A stretch of DNA of 64,000 nucleotides from Chryseobacterium sp. Leaf404 (GCF_001424145.1 NZ_LMQM01000011.1:1-64000), one strand, 5' to 3'; counted from the stretch's first letter, positions 18,567 through 26,875 are shown. Numbers and translations are program-made. Notes: a model not told the origin generated them from the sequence alone.

Positions 18567-19073
18567 ATGAAAATTAAATCATTAATAGCAGTTTTTGCAG
18601 TAAGTTTATCCAGTATTGCTTTTGCACAGGAAGCTCCGAAAGCAGGTCCACCTGCAGGAAATGCAATTGTGGGCGATACATACGGTTCTGCAGTTGGGGC
18701 TAAGTCTGAATCAAACGCACTTACGGTTAATAAACTAAGCAAGAAGCTGAAAAAAGCTAAAAAAGTTGAAAACGTTGCGATAAAAGGTACTGTAGCTGAA
18801 GTTTGCGAGAAAAAAGGTTGCTGGCTGAAGATTAAAACTGACAATAATTCTGAATTTTTTGTAAAAATGCAGGATTACGGCTTTTTTGTTCCTACCGCTT
18901 TGAAAGGTAAGAATGTAGTGATGGACGGTACTGCAGAGGTGAAAACTGTTTCTGTAGACGAGCAGAAACATTATGCAACTGACGCGAAAAAATCTCAGAA
19001 AGAGATTGATGCCATCAAAAATCCTAAAGAAGAAATCAGATTTGTGGCTACCGGAATTAAAGTAGTGAACTGA
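18567..19073 (+). CDS. Secreted DUF4920 domain protein
   Basis: This 168-residue protein has a signal peptide (cleavage after FAQ or AFA), a Pro/Gly/Ala-rich linker and a small beta-barrel-like domain with CEKKGCWLKIKT. The two cysteines, four residues apart, are typical of DUF4920 and could hold a metal or form a disulfide. The family is mainly found in Bacteroidota, is periplasmic and is OB-fold-like, with no known function. It has its own promoter and terminator, and the flanking M14 peptidase gene converges on it. Confidence 0.85.
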   Translation: MKIKSLIAVFAVSLSSIAFAQEAPKAGPPAGNAIVGDTYGSAVGAKSESNALTVNKLSKKLKKAKKVENVAIKGTVAEVCEKKGCWLKIKTDNNSEFFVKMQDYGFFVPTALKGKNVVMDGTAEVKTVSVDEQKHYATDAKKSQKEIDAIKNPKEEIRFVATGIKVVN

Positions 19074-19098
19074 TTTTAAAACAATACATATTGAAGAC

Positions 19099-19130
19099 CG
19101 GCGGAACAAAATGTTTCGCCGTTTTTTTTT
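19099..19130 (+). terminator. Terminator after the DUF4920 gene
   Basis: A 10-bp stem (CGGCGGAACA / TGTTTCGCCG, one wobble) with an AAA loop is followed by nine T. The T run touches the stop codon of the converging M14 gene. Confidence 0.85.
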
Positions 19131-20235
19131 ATTCGATTGAGAATCTTACCGGCTCATCAAGTTTTGGAAATTTTGTTTCAGATACAAAACGTTTTCCGGA
19201 ACAGTCAAATTCTTTCCAGCCTTTTTTATTTTTAACATCACCTACTGCAACTACGTAAGGTACAAATGTAATATCATCATTTCCACTCTCATAGAATTCT
19301 TTATATTGAACGGCGATGTCTAAGATACACTCGTGGTCAGTATTTAGTTTTACATTTCTGTAAATAATATCGTAATGAGTTTCTTTATTTTCGGGAATTT
19401 TAAAATAATCTTCCCAGCCTTCTATCCCGGAATTTAGCTCTGCCATTGCTTCCAAAGCGTAGTACAGTGCAATGGTGTAATATTTTCTGGTTTCTTTTCT
19501 CAGATAATCGTTTTCAAAATGTCCTCCTTCAAAAAGCACTGTTGGAAGCCCGGCTTTCATAAAATTATCGCCTGTAGAAGTGGGGTAGAATTCATCAGAA
19601 TATCTTCCGATCTGATTTGGTATTAAGTTCTCAAGCTTAGCAAAGATTTCTGAAATCACTGCCATGCATTTTTTCCGGTTTTCTGTAATATTTCTTTCCT
19701 GATCTTCTGATGGCGAAAGAAAAGACAGTGTGGCAGGATGAATACCGTCTGTAGTAAATATGGTTCTCTGCTCGTGAAGGTTTAAGCCATAATGATAGCC
19801 TCCCTTCTCAATTGTTTCCTTCAAAAATTTCAGTTCTGCTGAGTGATTGTTATGGAAATCACGGTTGAGATCCAATTCCTGTGCATTGAGTCTCGTCCAT
19901 TTTTTTGAGCCGTCAGGATTCAGCATAAAAATAAAATCCAAATGAATTCTACTTTCAAGATTCCTTTTCTGCTCAGTATCGTTTTCCAGACTAAACAGTA
20001 AATCAATCATAGCAAGAGTAGCATTAGACTCGTTACCGTGCATCTGTGACCACGCTATGATTTTAACAGGGCCAGTACCAAAACTCAATTTATAAATAGG
20101 TTGTTTAAGGTAAGAAATTCCGATTTTGAAAATCTGACCTGCGAAATTTTCACGGAGATAATGAAACAGCCTTTCCGGAAAAATATACCGGCTTTTAAAG
20201 TGCTGATTAGATTTGTATATGGCTTCAAAATTCAT
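19129..20235 (-). CDS. M14 family zinc carboxypeptidase-like protein
   Basis: This 368-residue protein has the M14 zinc motif HGNE (SQMHGNESNATLA), the NPDGS and LDLNRDF substrate segments, the third zinc histidine in LNLHEQ and the catalytic glutamate region PTVLFEGGHFEN. No signal peptide is seen, so it should act in the cytoplasm, possibly on small peptides or amide-linked compounds rather than secreted proteins. The C-terminal 70 residues form an extra beta-rich domain. It is a single-gene unit upstream of a large non-coding gap. Confidence 0.88.
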   Translation of the reverse strand: MNFEAIYKSNQHFKSRYIFPERLFHYLRENFAGQIFKIGISYLKQPIYKLSFGTGPVKIIAWSQMHGNESNATLAMIDLLFSLENDTEQKRNLESRIHLDFIFMLNPDGSKKWTRLNAQELDLNRDFHNNHSAELKFLKETIEKGGYHYGLNLHEQRTIFTTDGIHPATLSFLSPSEDQERNITENRKKCMAVISEIFAKLENLIPNQIGRYSDEFYPTSTGDNFMKAGLPTVLFEGGHFENDYLRKETRKYYTIALYYALEAMAELNSGIEGWEDYFKIPENKETHYDIIYRNVKLNTDHECILDIAVQYKEFYESGNDDITFVPYVVAVGDVKNKKGWKEFDCSGKRFVSETKFPKLDEPVRFSIE

Positions 20236-21030
20236 TCTGTAACGATTTTACATCCGTCAAAAATACCAATTATTTCATTAAAATTTCAATTAACATTTGT
20301 AACAATTCTAAACGATGCAAAATGTCACTTTGTCTGTGGATAAAATTGTTAATTAAGTATAATTTAATTTATTTTACGTAAAATATTATAATTCAATTAT
20401 TTAAAATATTTATTTAAAGTTGTTAATTATATCTACTTTAACTGTGTTACTGTGATGTTTTGTACATTTGAGTGTAATTAAACTAAACATTCCGGTTGTG
20501 GATTACATTGTAATCATATTACTTGTTACAATTGTAAATGACTAAAAAATTTGGTGAAAACATCAAATTTACGAGCTGAAAATCCCTTAAAATAAAAATG
20601 CTAAAATTGATTAAAAAAATGTTGTTAAGGGATTATAAGAGATATCAAATATGAGCAGAAATGCTTTGTTTATGGTCTTCTGTAGATTGAATTATCTAAA
20701 CTGACGGAAAATTGCACTTCAAAATGCGTTTTAAACTGACTTGTAAGGCCGTCTCCTACTCTACAGATCATCAATCTGTATAAAACCTTTAGTGGTGGTG
20801 CATCGCAGAGATTTAAGATCGAATCTTTCTGCCATAACAGTATTTTTAAAAATTCTAAAACCTTCTACTTCATCTTTTACTTTAACATTTATCATGATTT
20901 TGAATTTTGTGGAAATGAGATAATAATTACAGTGTTAAAACGGCGAATTTTATGTAACTTTTTGTTTATATGTTGTTTATGTGATTTACTTTTGTATTCT
21001 AAAAGAATATTTGTACGTTTACAAATGTAT
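20236..21030. other. Long AT-rich gap with hairpins and palindromes
   Basis: Little of this stretch is coding (one doubtful small frame at 20761-20895). It holds ATTACATTGTAAT (20502-20514), TTACAATTGTAA (20526-20537), a 10-bp hairpin with an AAAA loop (20547-20570), a perfect 10-bp inverted repeat AATCCCTTAA / TTAAGGGATT (20581-20590, 20625-20634) and ATTTGTA-CGTT-TACAAAT (21009-21026). One perfect DnaA box (TGTGGATAA, 20335-20343) and a near match at 20497-20505 are present. The TTACA..TGTAA sites resemble the one at the XRE promoter. Confidence 0.55.
20761..20895 (-). CDS. Possible small protein, 44 residues
   Basis: An ATG frame encodes MINVKVKDEVEGFRIFKNT and continues to a stop after FIQIDDL. 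Its composition looks protein-like, unlike the AT-rich surroundings, and it is the only plausible coding stretch in the 851-bp gap. I found no promoter motif and recognise no family. It may be a small orphan gene or the remnant of a longer one. Confidence 0.35.
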   Translation of the reverse strand: MINVKVKDEVEGFRIFKNTVMAERFDLKSLRCTTTKGFIQIDDL

Positions 21031-21061
21031 TTGTTTGATGTAAATTAATTATTTACATTTG
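21031..21061 (+). promoter_or_regulatory. XRE gene promoter with overlapping palindrome
   Basis: TTG (21031-21033), a 20-bp spacer and TACATTTG (21054-21061). The -7 box lies inside the palindrome TTACA-TT-TGTAA (21053-21064), the kind of site a helix-turn-helix dimer binds, so self-repression is likely. Confidence 0.65.
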
Positions 21062-21086
21062 TAATTACTAATTTGATGCTTATTTT

Positions 21087-21620
21087 ATGAGTTTAAATGA
21101 CAGAATCTCAAAAGTGATAGAATATTCAGGTCTCACGTCCTCAGAATTTGCGGATGAGATTGATGTGCAGCGTTCCTCTATCTCTCACGTAACTTCAGGA
21201 AGAAATAAACCTTCTTTAGAATTTATCATAAAAATAAAATCCCGCTTTCCTGAAATCTTATGGGATTGGCTGGTGAATGGTGATGGTGAAATGCTGAAAT
21301 CTGAACTTCCGGCAGAAAATATTATTGATGAAGAACAATCTAAGCCTACTTCTCTACCCGATCTTTTTACTCTTATCAATGAGGACGAAGAAAAAAAAAC
21401 TGAGGACGAGCCAAAACGGGATAAATCTGTTGTAGCAAAAGCGCCGCCAGAATCATTTAAAACGTACGGGAGTAAAGCAAACACCGAAATATCCGATTCT
21501 CAGCGTTTAGAAAAAACAGGCGAACAAATCATCAATCAAGTTATTGAAAATCAAACACATAAGATAAAACGCATCGTTCTGTTCTACGAAAACGGAAAAT
21601 TTGAGAGTTTTGAACCCTGA
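21087..21620 (+). CDS. XRE family helix-turn-helix regulator
   Basis: This 177-residue protein has a Cro/CI-type HTH at about residues 5-62 (ISKVIEYSGLTSSEFADEIDVQRSSISHVTSGRNKPSLEF). A highly charged linker rich in Glu, Lys and Asp follows (about 85-125), then a short C-terminal tail ending in a beta-hairpin-like RIVLFYENGKFESFEP. The sequence FAD..VQRSSISHV is the DNA-reading helix pair. Palindromes with TTACA/TGTAA half sites overlap its promoter and recur upstream, so it probably controls itself. No phage or conjugation genes flank it. Confidence 0.85.
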   Translation: MSLNDRISKVIEYSGLTSSEFADEIDVQRSSISHVTSGRNKPSLEFIIKIKSRFPEILWDWLVNGDGEMLKSELPAENIIDEEQSKPTSLPDLFTLINEDEEKKTEDEPKRDKSVVAKAPPESFKTYGSKANTEISDSQRLEKTGEQIINQVIENQTHKIKRIVLFYENGKFESFEP

Positions 21621-21654
21621 GATTAATTTTAATTCAGAAAAGCGGTCATCAACA

Positions 21655-21697
21655 AAAAAGCTCAGTCTATGACAGACTAAGCTTTTCTTTTTTTATT
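21655..21697. terminator. Bidirectional terminator between the XRE gene and proline dehydrogenase
   Basis: AAAAGCT-CAGTCT pairs with AGACT-AAGCTTTT around a 5-nt loop, with an A run on the left and T runs on the right. Confidence 0.7.
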
Positions 21698-21711
21698 TTG
21701 AGGAAGAAGAA

Positions 21712-22878
21712 TCATTTCTTTCTTCTGTCTAATTCTTTTTTAATTAATCCCAGTTCTCTTCCGGTTTGTCCGGCAACTGAAGTGTTTTCTCTGGCTCTTC
21801 TCGTAAGATACGGAACAACATCTTTCACAGGTCCGTAAGGTAGATATTTAGCTGCATTGTAGCCTTTGTCAGACAGATAGAATGTAATGTTATCACTCAT
21901 GCCGTAAAGCTGCCCAAAATAGATGTTTGGATGGTTATTTTCCAAACCTTTTGCTTTCATTTTATCTATCACCAGCTCAGAAGAAACTTCGTTGTGTGTA
22001 CCGAAAAATGCGGAAACTTTATCAAGGTGATTCATCACAAAATCGATTCCTGCATTGTAGTTTTTATCAGATGCATCTTTCGTTGGCTGAATGGGATCTG
22101 CATACCCTTTTTCGGCAGCTCTTGCGCGCTCTTTTTCCATGTAAGCACCACGTACAATCTTGTAACCGATAAAGTAATTTTTTTCCTTCGCACGCTGAAG
22201 ATTCTGATTCATATATTCCAGACGACCGGTTCTATACATTTGAATAGTGTTCCAGACAATCGGTTTTTCCTGATTATATTTTTCCATCATCTCCTCGCAA
22301 AGCTGGTCTGCTGCGTCCTGCATCCAGGTTTCTTCTGCATCCACCATTACTTTTTTGTTGTTTTCATGGCAGAGCTTACACACTTCGTCAAACCTTTTTA
22401 CCACTCTTGCCCATTCTTCTTTTTGGCTTGAAGTGAGTTCAGAACCGTTTCCCACGGCGTCATACAAATCAATTCTTCCGAATGCTGTAGGTTTAAAAAC
22501 GATAAAAGGAATGGCTGGATTTCCCACAGAAAATTTAATGATATCTTTAATTTCCTGGCAGACCGCATCAAAAGTTTCTTCATCCTCCTTCCCTTCAATG
22601 GAGTAATCAAAGATACTTCCAACGCCTCTTTTAAAGAGCTGTTTCACTGCTTTCATACTTTCTTCACGCGTTTCGCCACCACAAAACTGCTCAAAAAGAG
22701 TATTTTTTACAATCGTATTGACGAACGGGAAATTATTATGAACAGTAAAATTAAGGACAGAAGTTCCAAGACTTGTTAAAGCCGGCTGCTCAATCATTTT
22801 GAACATCCAATACGCTTTTCTTAACTGCGCATCTGTTTTGTCTGCAAATGCAACTTTTGTATCGTTAAAAATGGGCAT
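21712..22878 (-). CDS. Proline dehydrogenase
   Basis: This 388-residue single-domain FAD enzyme oxidises proline to pyrroline-5-carboxylate. It shows VMVDAEETWMQDAAD (substrate and FAD region), the barrel strand GYKIVRGAYMEKERARA, IYFGQLYGMSD and the C-terminal YLPYGPVKDVVPYLTRRARENTS with the paired arginines that bind the proline carboxylate. It lacks the PutA aldehyde dehydrogenase and DNA-binding domains, as is normal outside proteobacteria. A TAnnTTTG promoter element lies 24 bp upstream. Confidence 0.95.
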   Translation of the reverse strand: MPIFNDTKVAFADKTDAQLRKAYWMFKMIEQPALTSLGTSVLNFTVHNNFPFVNTIVKNTLFEQFCGGETREESMKAVKQLFKRGVGSIFDYSIEGKEDEETFDAVCQEIKDIIKFSVGNPAIPFIVFKPTAFGRIDLYDAVGNGSELTSSQKEEWARVVKRFDEVCKLCHENNKKVMVDAEETWMQDAADQLCEEMMEKYNQEKPIVWNTIQMYRTGRLEYMNQNLQRAKEKNYFIGYKIVRGAYMEKERARAAEKGYADPIQPTKDASDKNYNAGIDFVMNHLDKVSAFFGTHNEVSSELVIDKMKAKGLENNHPNIYFGQLYGMSDNITFYLSDKGYNAAKYLPYGPVKDVVPYLTRRARENTSVAGQTGRELGLIKKELDRRKK

Positions 22879-22901
22879 CCTTTTTAGTAAATTTATTTTG
22901 G

Positions 22902-22936
22902 CAAATGTAAGAATAACCTAAGCTTTATTAAAGCTT
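22902..22936 (-). promoter_or_regulatory. Proline dehydrogenase promoter with palindrome
   Basis: On the minus strand TACATTTG (22902-22909) is the -7 box. The palindrome AAGCTTT-ATT-AAAGCTT (22920-22936) covers the place of the -33 box and could be an operator. Confidence 0.45.
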
Positions 22937-22941
22937 TTTTT

Positions 22942-23883
22942 CTATAATTTACCCTCGATTCCGTTTAAAAGCATGGCTATAATTCCTACAAAAACCCAGA
23001 ACCTCAAAATATTGAGCGTGAAAAACTTAGTACGCCCTGACGTATTTAAAAGTAAATATATACAGATAATCAACACAAACAGACCTCCTGTGAAATAATA
23101 AGACATAAATCCCGAAATTCCCGTCCTGTCTACAAGTTTTGCCGAAACAGCCATTGTAATGATCAGCAGGGAGACCAGAATAATTTTAGTATTTTTACTT
23201 CTGAAATAGTTTGGAATTGTAACATACCCCAGAGCCTTATCCACACTTTTTGTTAATGTATCTTTCACAATATCAATACATAAAAGAATGAGAAAAAGAA
23301 AAATGGCCATTAAAAAAACTTTCATAGAGAATGTTTCATAATACACCATCATTCCGAAAAACGGATATAAAGTTAAACTTACAAACGTGAGATTATTTAA
23401 AATCAAAATCCGGCTCAGCTTGTGACTGTAAAACCACATAAAGAACTGATAAACAATAAAAAAAAGGAGAACGCGATAAGAAATCATGCTTGCAATTCCC
23501 AACGATATTAAGGTTAAAACCAAATAAGCGTAGAGAAAATATTTCTGTTTGATAAAGCTTTGAATTCTTGTACGGAAAGGTTTTACCACGTAATCTTTTT
23601 CAAAATCATAGAACTGATTAATGATTCCGCCTGCAAGAATGCTTAAAACAGTACAGAAAATAATCCCGTGAACCTTGAAATCGAAAACAAAATTTCTGAA
23701 ATTTTCTTCCTGATTAAAAAGGAAAAAAGTAGAAACATAAAGGGCAAATGTGAGCAGCGCAGCCACAAAGAAACGTGCGCCAAATAAGAAGCCCACGAAT
23801 TGTGACAGTCTGTAAAACAGAGATTTCTGGAAATAATTTTTCTGCTGGAAACTTTCTTTTTCAGAATTCATTCCATGCAGCAT
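22942..23883 (-). CDS. UbiA family prenyltransferase
   Basis: This 313-residue membrane protein has about eight helices. Its first aspartate-rich motif is NQFYDFEKD, with a second DIVKDTLTKSVD region, as in enzymes that attach polyprenyl chains to aromatic or glycerol-phosphate acceptors. Flavobacterial members are often labelled geranylgeranylglycerol-phosphate geranylgeranyltransferase, but the acceptor cannot be read from the sequence. Its start overlaps the stop of the GHMP kinase gene (TAATG), so the two are translationally coupled, which links it to isoprenoid metabolism. An internal ATG at 23871 is the other possible start. Confidence 0.85.
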   Translation of the reverse strand: MLHGMNSEKESFQQKNYFQKSLFYRLSQFVGFLFGARFFVAALLTFALYVSTFFLFNQEENFRNFVFDFKVHGIIFCTVLSILAGGIINQFYDFEKDYVVKPFRTRIQSFIKQKYFLYAYLVLTLISLGIASMISYRVLLFFIVYQFFMWFYSHKLSRILILNNLTFVSLTLYPFFGMMVYYETFSMKVFLMAIFLFLILLCIDIVKDTLTKSVDKALGYVTIPNYFRSKNTKIILVSLLIITMAVSAKLVDRTGISGFMSYYFTGGLFVLIICIYLLLNTSGRTKFFTLNILRFWVFVGIIAMLLNGIEGKL

Positions 23884-24809
23884 TAGAATCTGTATATTAC
23901 TTCTTTTTCAAAACCTTCAAGCATTTTTTCAGCTTTACCGTAATCTTTTGTAAATCCTAAAATGTAACCACCGCCACCACTACCACAAAGTTTGAGGTAA
24001 TAAGCATTAGAATCAAGACCTTTTTTCCAGATATTAAAAATACTTTCCGGAATCATCGGGCGAAAATGTTCATAAGCCCAATGAGAAAGCTTTTTAAGAT
24101 TTCTGAAGAACGGATTCATATCTTTTTTAAGGAAAGAATCGATGCAGGCATTGTTGTAACGGATAAATTCTTCTTTCAAAGTTTTACGGAAACCTTCAGT
24201 CTTCATTTTTTCAAAGAAGATCTGAATCATCGGTCCAGTTTCGCCTGTAATTCCCGAATCGATAAGGAAAATTGCACCTTTGCCTTCTTCGCCTTTTGGG
24301 ATTGCAACTTTGTCTAAATTTTCTTTGTCTTCAATGAGAATCGGAAGGTTCATGTAGCAGATCAGAGGATCCATACCGGAACTTTTTCCGTGGAAATAGC
24401 TTTCCATTTCACCAAAAACGGCTTTAATATTTTTTAAGTCGTCTTTTGAAATACTGTCGGGATTGTGTTTTGTGAAACAGTATTTTTCAAAAATAGCTGC
24501 CACCAAAGCACCAGAACTGCCCACCCCATAACCTTGAGGAATGTTGGAGTCAAAGAAAAGTCCGTTTGAGATATCTTTTTTAAAACGCTTCACATCCAGT
24601 CTGAATTGCTCAGGAAGACTCAAATTTTCTAGAAAAGCAGCGTATTTATTGAGGTGGAAATTAGATTTTTTTTCAAATTCTGAATCGGAATCTGAAAATT
24701 TCAATGTGCCCTTATAAAAGCTGTAAGGAACTACAAGACCCTGAGAGTCTTCTATCATTCCGTATTCTCCGAAAAGGATAATTTTAGCGTAAAACAGAGG
24801 GTTCGTCAT
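23883..24809 (-). CDS. GHMP kinase, probable mevalonate kinase
   Basis: This 308-residue protein starts with FYAKIILFGEYGMI, as in mevalonate kinases. It has the GHMP ATP-binding loop PQGYGVGSSGALVAA (about residue 90) and the C-terminal glycine-rich motif KLCGSGGGGYILGF. It should phosphorylate mevalonate or a close relative in the cytosolic isoprenoid pathway used by Flavobacteriia. The following UbiA gene overlaps it. Diphosphomevalonate decarboxylase or another GHMP member is less likely given the N-terminus. Confidence 0.85.
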   Translation of the reverse strand: MTNPLFYAKIILFGEYGMIEDSQGLVVPYSFYKGTLKFSDSDSEFEKKSNFHLNKYAAFLENLSLPEQFRLDVKRFKKDISNGLFFDSNIPQGYGVGSSGALVAAIFEKYCFTKHNPDSISKDDLKNIKAVFGEMESYFHGKSSGMDPLICYMNLPILIEDKENLDKVAIPKGEEGKGAIFLIDSGITGETGPMIQIFFEKMKTEGFRKTLKEEFIRYNNACIDSFLKKDMNPFFRNLKKLSHWAYEHFRPMIPESIFNIWKKGLDSNAYYLKLCGSGGGGYILGFTKDYGKAEKMLEGFEKEVIYRF

Positions 24810-24829
24810 TGTGTGTTAAAATCTTTGTG

Positions 24830-24837
24830 CAAAGTTA
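24830..24837 (-). promoter_or_regulatory. -7 promoter element of the GHMP kinase gene
   Basis: Minus-strand TAACTTTG matches TAnnTTTG 20 bp before the start; a TTG lies 22 bp further upstream (24860-24862), slightly too far. Confidence 0.5.
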
Positions 24838-24882
24838 CTATTATTCTGCTGAATATTAACAAATTTTAAGCCAATAAAACGC

Positions 24883-26361
24883 TTATATCTTGGTTTTTAG
24901 GAATCTGATCAAAATTGCACCCGTGGCAAAAAATGCAGACATTGAGATAAACGCATACTGCATATTGTGAAACTTCTGGATAAATATACTGAAGATCAAC
25001 ATTCCACAGATGATAGCCAATTTTTCCAGCACGTCATAGAAACTGAAATACGTTGTATTTTCCATTGAATTTTCCGGTAAAAGTTTTGAATAGGTAGATC
25101 TTGACATCGCCTGAAGTCCGCCCATTACCAAACCGATTAAACCTGCCAAGCCATAAAACTGAAGCTGTACATTTGGGTTTTCTTTGTTTAATGAATAAGC
25201 CGAAAGACAACATCCAATCCAAATAATTACGGCAATTGTGATCACGTTTTTATTTCCAATTTTTTTTGATAATCTTGAGAATAAAAATGCTCCGAAAATC
25301 GCAATAATCTGAATAACCAGAATTGTAATGATTAATTTATACTTATCTGCTTCCTTAGGAAAAATCACCGTACTTCCAAACGGGACTGCCATTAAAAATA
25401 TGGTCTGCATTCCGACGCTGTAAAAGAAAAAACTTGAGAGGAAAAACTTAAGTGCTTTATCTGAAAAAAGTTTGTTTCCAACTCTGAATAATTCTCTGAA
25501 ACTCTCTTTCGCAATGTCTTTATAGAAGCTGATATTATCTTTTAAAACCTCAAAAAATCCGCCCTGCTCCTCGTGTCTTTTGAAGATATTTTTATAATTT
25601 AAAAGCACTAAATCTTTAGGCAATTTATCTTTAACATCTCCAAACTGAGGCAAATGTTTGAAAGTATACTGTGAAAAACCAAACCACCAGGCACCTGTAA
25701 GCAAGAAGCTCACTCTGATGTAAATTTTAGCCTGCTCCGGACCTTCTGCAACCACCTGAATTAAAACCAGACAGATAATTAAAAGAACCACGGAACCTAT
25801 ATAACCGTAAATATAACCTCTGGCAGAGAGGGAATCCTGCTTATCGGGAGTGGCGATGTCGGGTAAAAATGAATTGTAAAAAACCAAACTTCCCCAAAAG
25901 CCTACACTTGCCGTTATGCTGAAAAGTAATCCTAAGAAAACGTTTTCCATTCCTGTAAACATCGCTAATCCCATACAGGACGTTGCTCCCAGATAACAGA
26001 AAAACTGAAGGAATGATTTTTTATTTCCAATAGTATCTGCCAATGAAGATAAAAACGGGGATAAAAGCACCACTAAAAAGAACGAAATTGCGTAAGAAAA
26101 ACTTAAAACCGCTTCCGGTTCATACCCTTCCCCAAAAACCTTAATCATGTGACGCACAGGAATTTCCTGCACTTCGCCAGCTTCTGCAACAAACTCTTTT
26201 TTATTGTAAGCAGTTGTGAGAATCGTATAATAAATTGGGAAAATTGCAGAGGTAATAACCAAAGAATAAACAGAATTTGCCCAGTCGTAAACTGCCCAGG
26301 CTTTCATGATTTTCGGGTTATTTTTTATATTTGGAGTCGGTTGAATTTGAGTTTCAGACAT
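24883..26361 (-). CDS. UMF1 family MFS transporter (Atg22-like)
   Basis: This 492-residue, roughly 12-helix transporter begins with KAWAVYDWANSVYSLVITSAIFPIYY, the hallmark of the UMF1/Atg22 family. A cytoplasmic insert between helices 6 and 7 (about residues 235-300) is hydrophilic. Yeast Atg22 exports amino acids from the vacuole; bacterial substrates are unknown. It is probably a monocistronic inner-membrane protein, with a TATTTTTG box 20 bp upstream of its start. Confidence 0.88.
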   Translation of the reverse strand: MSETQIQPTPNIKNNPKIMKAWAVYDWANSVYSLVITSAIFPIYYTILTTAYNKKEFVAEAGEVQEIPVRHMIKVFGEGYEPEAVLSFSYAISFFLVVLLSPFLSSLADTIGNKKSFLQFFCYLGATSCMGLAMFTGMENVFLGLLFSITASVGFWGSLVFYNSFLPDIATPDKQDSLSARGYIYGYIGSVVLLIICLVLIQVVAEGPEQAKIYIRVSFLLTGAWWFGFSQYTFKHLPQFGDVKDKLPKDLVLLNYKNIFKRHEEQGGFFEVLKDNISFYKDIAKESFRELFRVGNKLFSDKALKFFLSSFFFYSVGMQTIFLMAVPFGSTVIFPKEADKYKLIITILVIQIIAIFGAFLFSRLSKKIGNKNVITIAVIIWIGCCLSAYSLNKENPNVQLQFYGLAGLIGLVMGGLQAMSRSTYSKLLPENSMENTTYFSFYDVLEKLAIICGMLIFSIFIQKFHNMQYAFISMSAFFATGAILIRFLKTKI

Positions 26362-26381
26362 TTTCTAACTAATTAGTTGCA

Positions 26382-26389
26382 CAAAAATA
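26382..26389 (-). promoter_or_regulatory. -7 promoter element of the UMF1 transporter gene
   Basis: Minus-strand TATTTTTG, 20 bp before the start; TTG at 26411-26413 gives a 21-bp spacer. Confidence 0.6.
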
Positions 26390-26493
26390 GAAAAACCGCT
26401 GAACATTCGGCAATTTTTATTTTTATAAGGTAGAATTTTATTGGTTTATTAAAATAATGATTTAAATTGAAACAGGTATTTTTATAAAGGTGT

Positions 26494-26577
26494 CGCTCCT
26501 ACGGAGCTTTCTTGGGTTACCGATGTGTTAGCTACAAAGGTTTGGCTTCTCTGAAGCCTTCAATATTTCGACGAAAT
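26494..26577. repeat. Three-hairpin intergenic element
   Basis: Three close palindromes with tiny loops: GCTCC-TAC-GGAGC (26495-26507), GGCTTC-TCT-GAAGCC (26544-26558) and ATTTCG-A-CGAAAT (26565-26577). They lie in a 322-bp gap between a divergent start and a converging terminator, where no gene is seen. The first two have the same layout and differ in sequence by compensating changes, so the structure seems to be selected. It may be a dispersed extragenic repeat or a small structured RNA. Confidence 0.55.
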
Positions 26578-26615
26578 CCGTCAAACTTTTAATTTTATTT
26601 AAAGATTTAGAATAA

Positions 26616-26647
26616 AAAAACCAGAAACATGGAAGCTTCTGGTTTTT
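26616..26647 (-). terminator. Terminator of the thiolase unit
   Basis: An 11-bp stem (AAAAACCAGAA / TTCTGGTTTTT) lies 36 bp after the stop of the small membrane protein gene and has a T run on the minus strand. Confidence 0.75.
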
Positions 26648-26683
26648 AAAATTTATGTCTGAACATTTATTTTTATAGAAATT

Positions 26684-26875
26684 CTAACTTTTTCTTCTCA
26701 TTAACATTTGAACTATCAGAACTATAATCCCCATAACCTGAAAGAATGTACCTAATGTTAAAACTATGTTTCCATTGAAAGGTCCCAGTGTGATATGTGT
26801 GATTTTCAGCCAGGCGCCAACAAGCGTGATTAAAAATCCAATCAGAAAAATAATGATACCGAGTTTAAATTTCAT
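26684..26875 (-). CDS. Small two-helix membrane protein, weakly GldL-like
   Basis: This 63-residue protein has two hydrophobic helices (about 5-22 and 35-58) joined by a short loop GAWLKITHITLGPFNG. The sequence ...GAWLKITH...GN..LTLG recalls the N-terminal membrane part of the gliding/T9SS motor protein GldL, but the rest of GldL is absent. It lies 6 bp downstream of the thiolase gene and shares its terminator, so it is cotranscribed. No function can be assigned. Confidence 0.7.
   Translation of the reverse strand: MKFKLGIIIFLIGFLITLVGAWLKITHITLGPFNGNIVLTLGTFFQVMGIIVLIVQMLMRRKS

Noticed and set aside
20335..20505. Possible replication origin in the AT-rich gap
   Set aside because: One perfect DnaA box (TGTGGATAA) and one near match lie beside very AT-rich DNA, but an origin should have more boxes, and genes to the right mostly run on the minus strand, against the expected leading-strand bias.
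21087..21620. Prophage or mobile island around the XRE regulator
   Set aside because: No integrase, phage structural gene, tRNA or attachment repeat lies nearby, and the flanking genes are ordinary metabolism.
21931..22431. Long open frame on the plus strand inside proline dehydrogenase
   Set aside because: It lies antisense to a clearly conserved enzyme and has the Phe/His/Cys-rich composition of a shadow frame.
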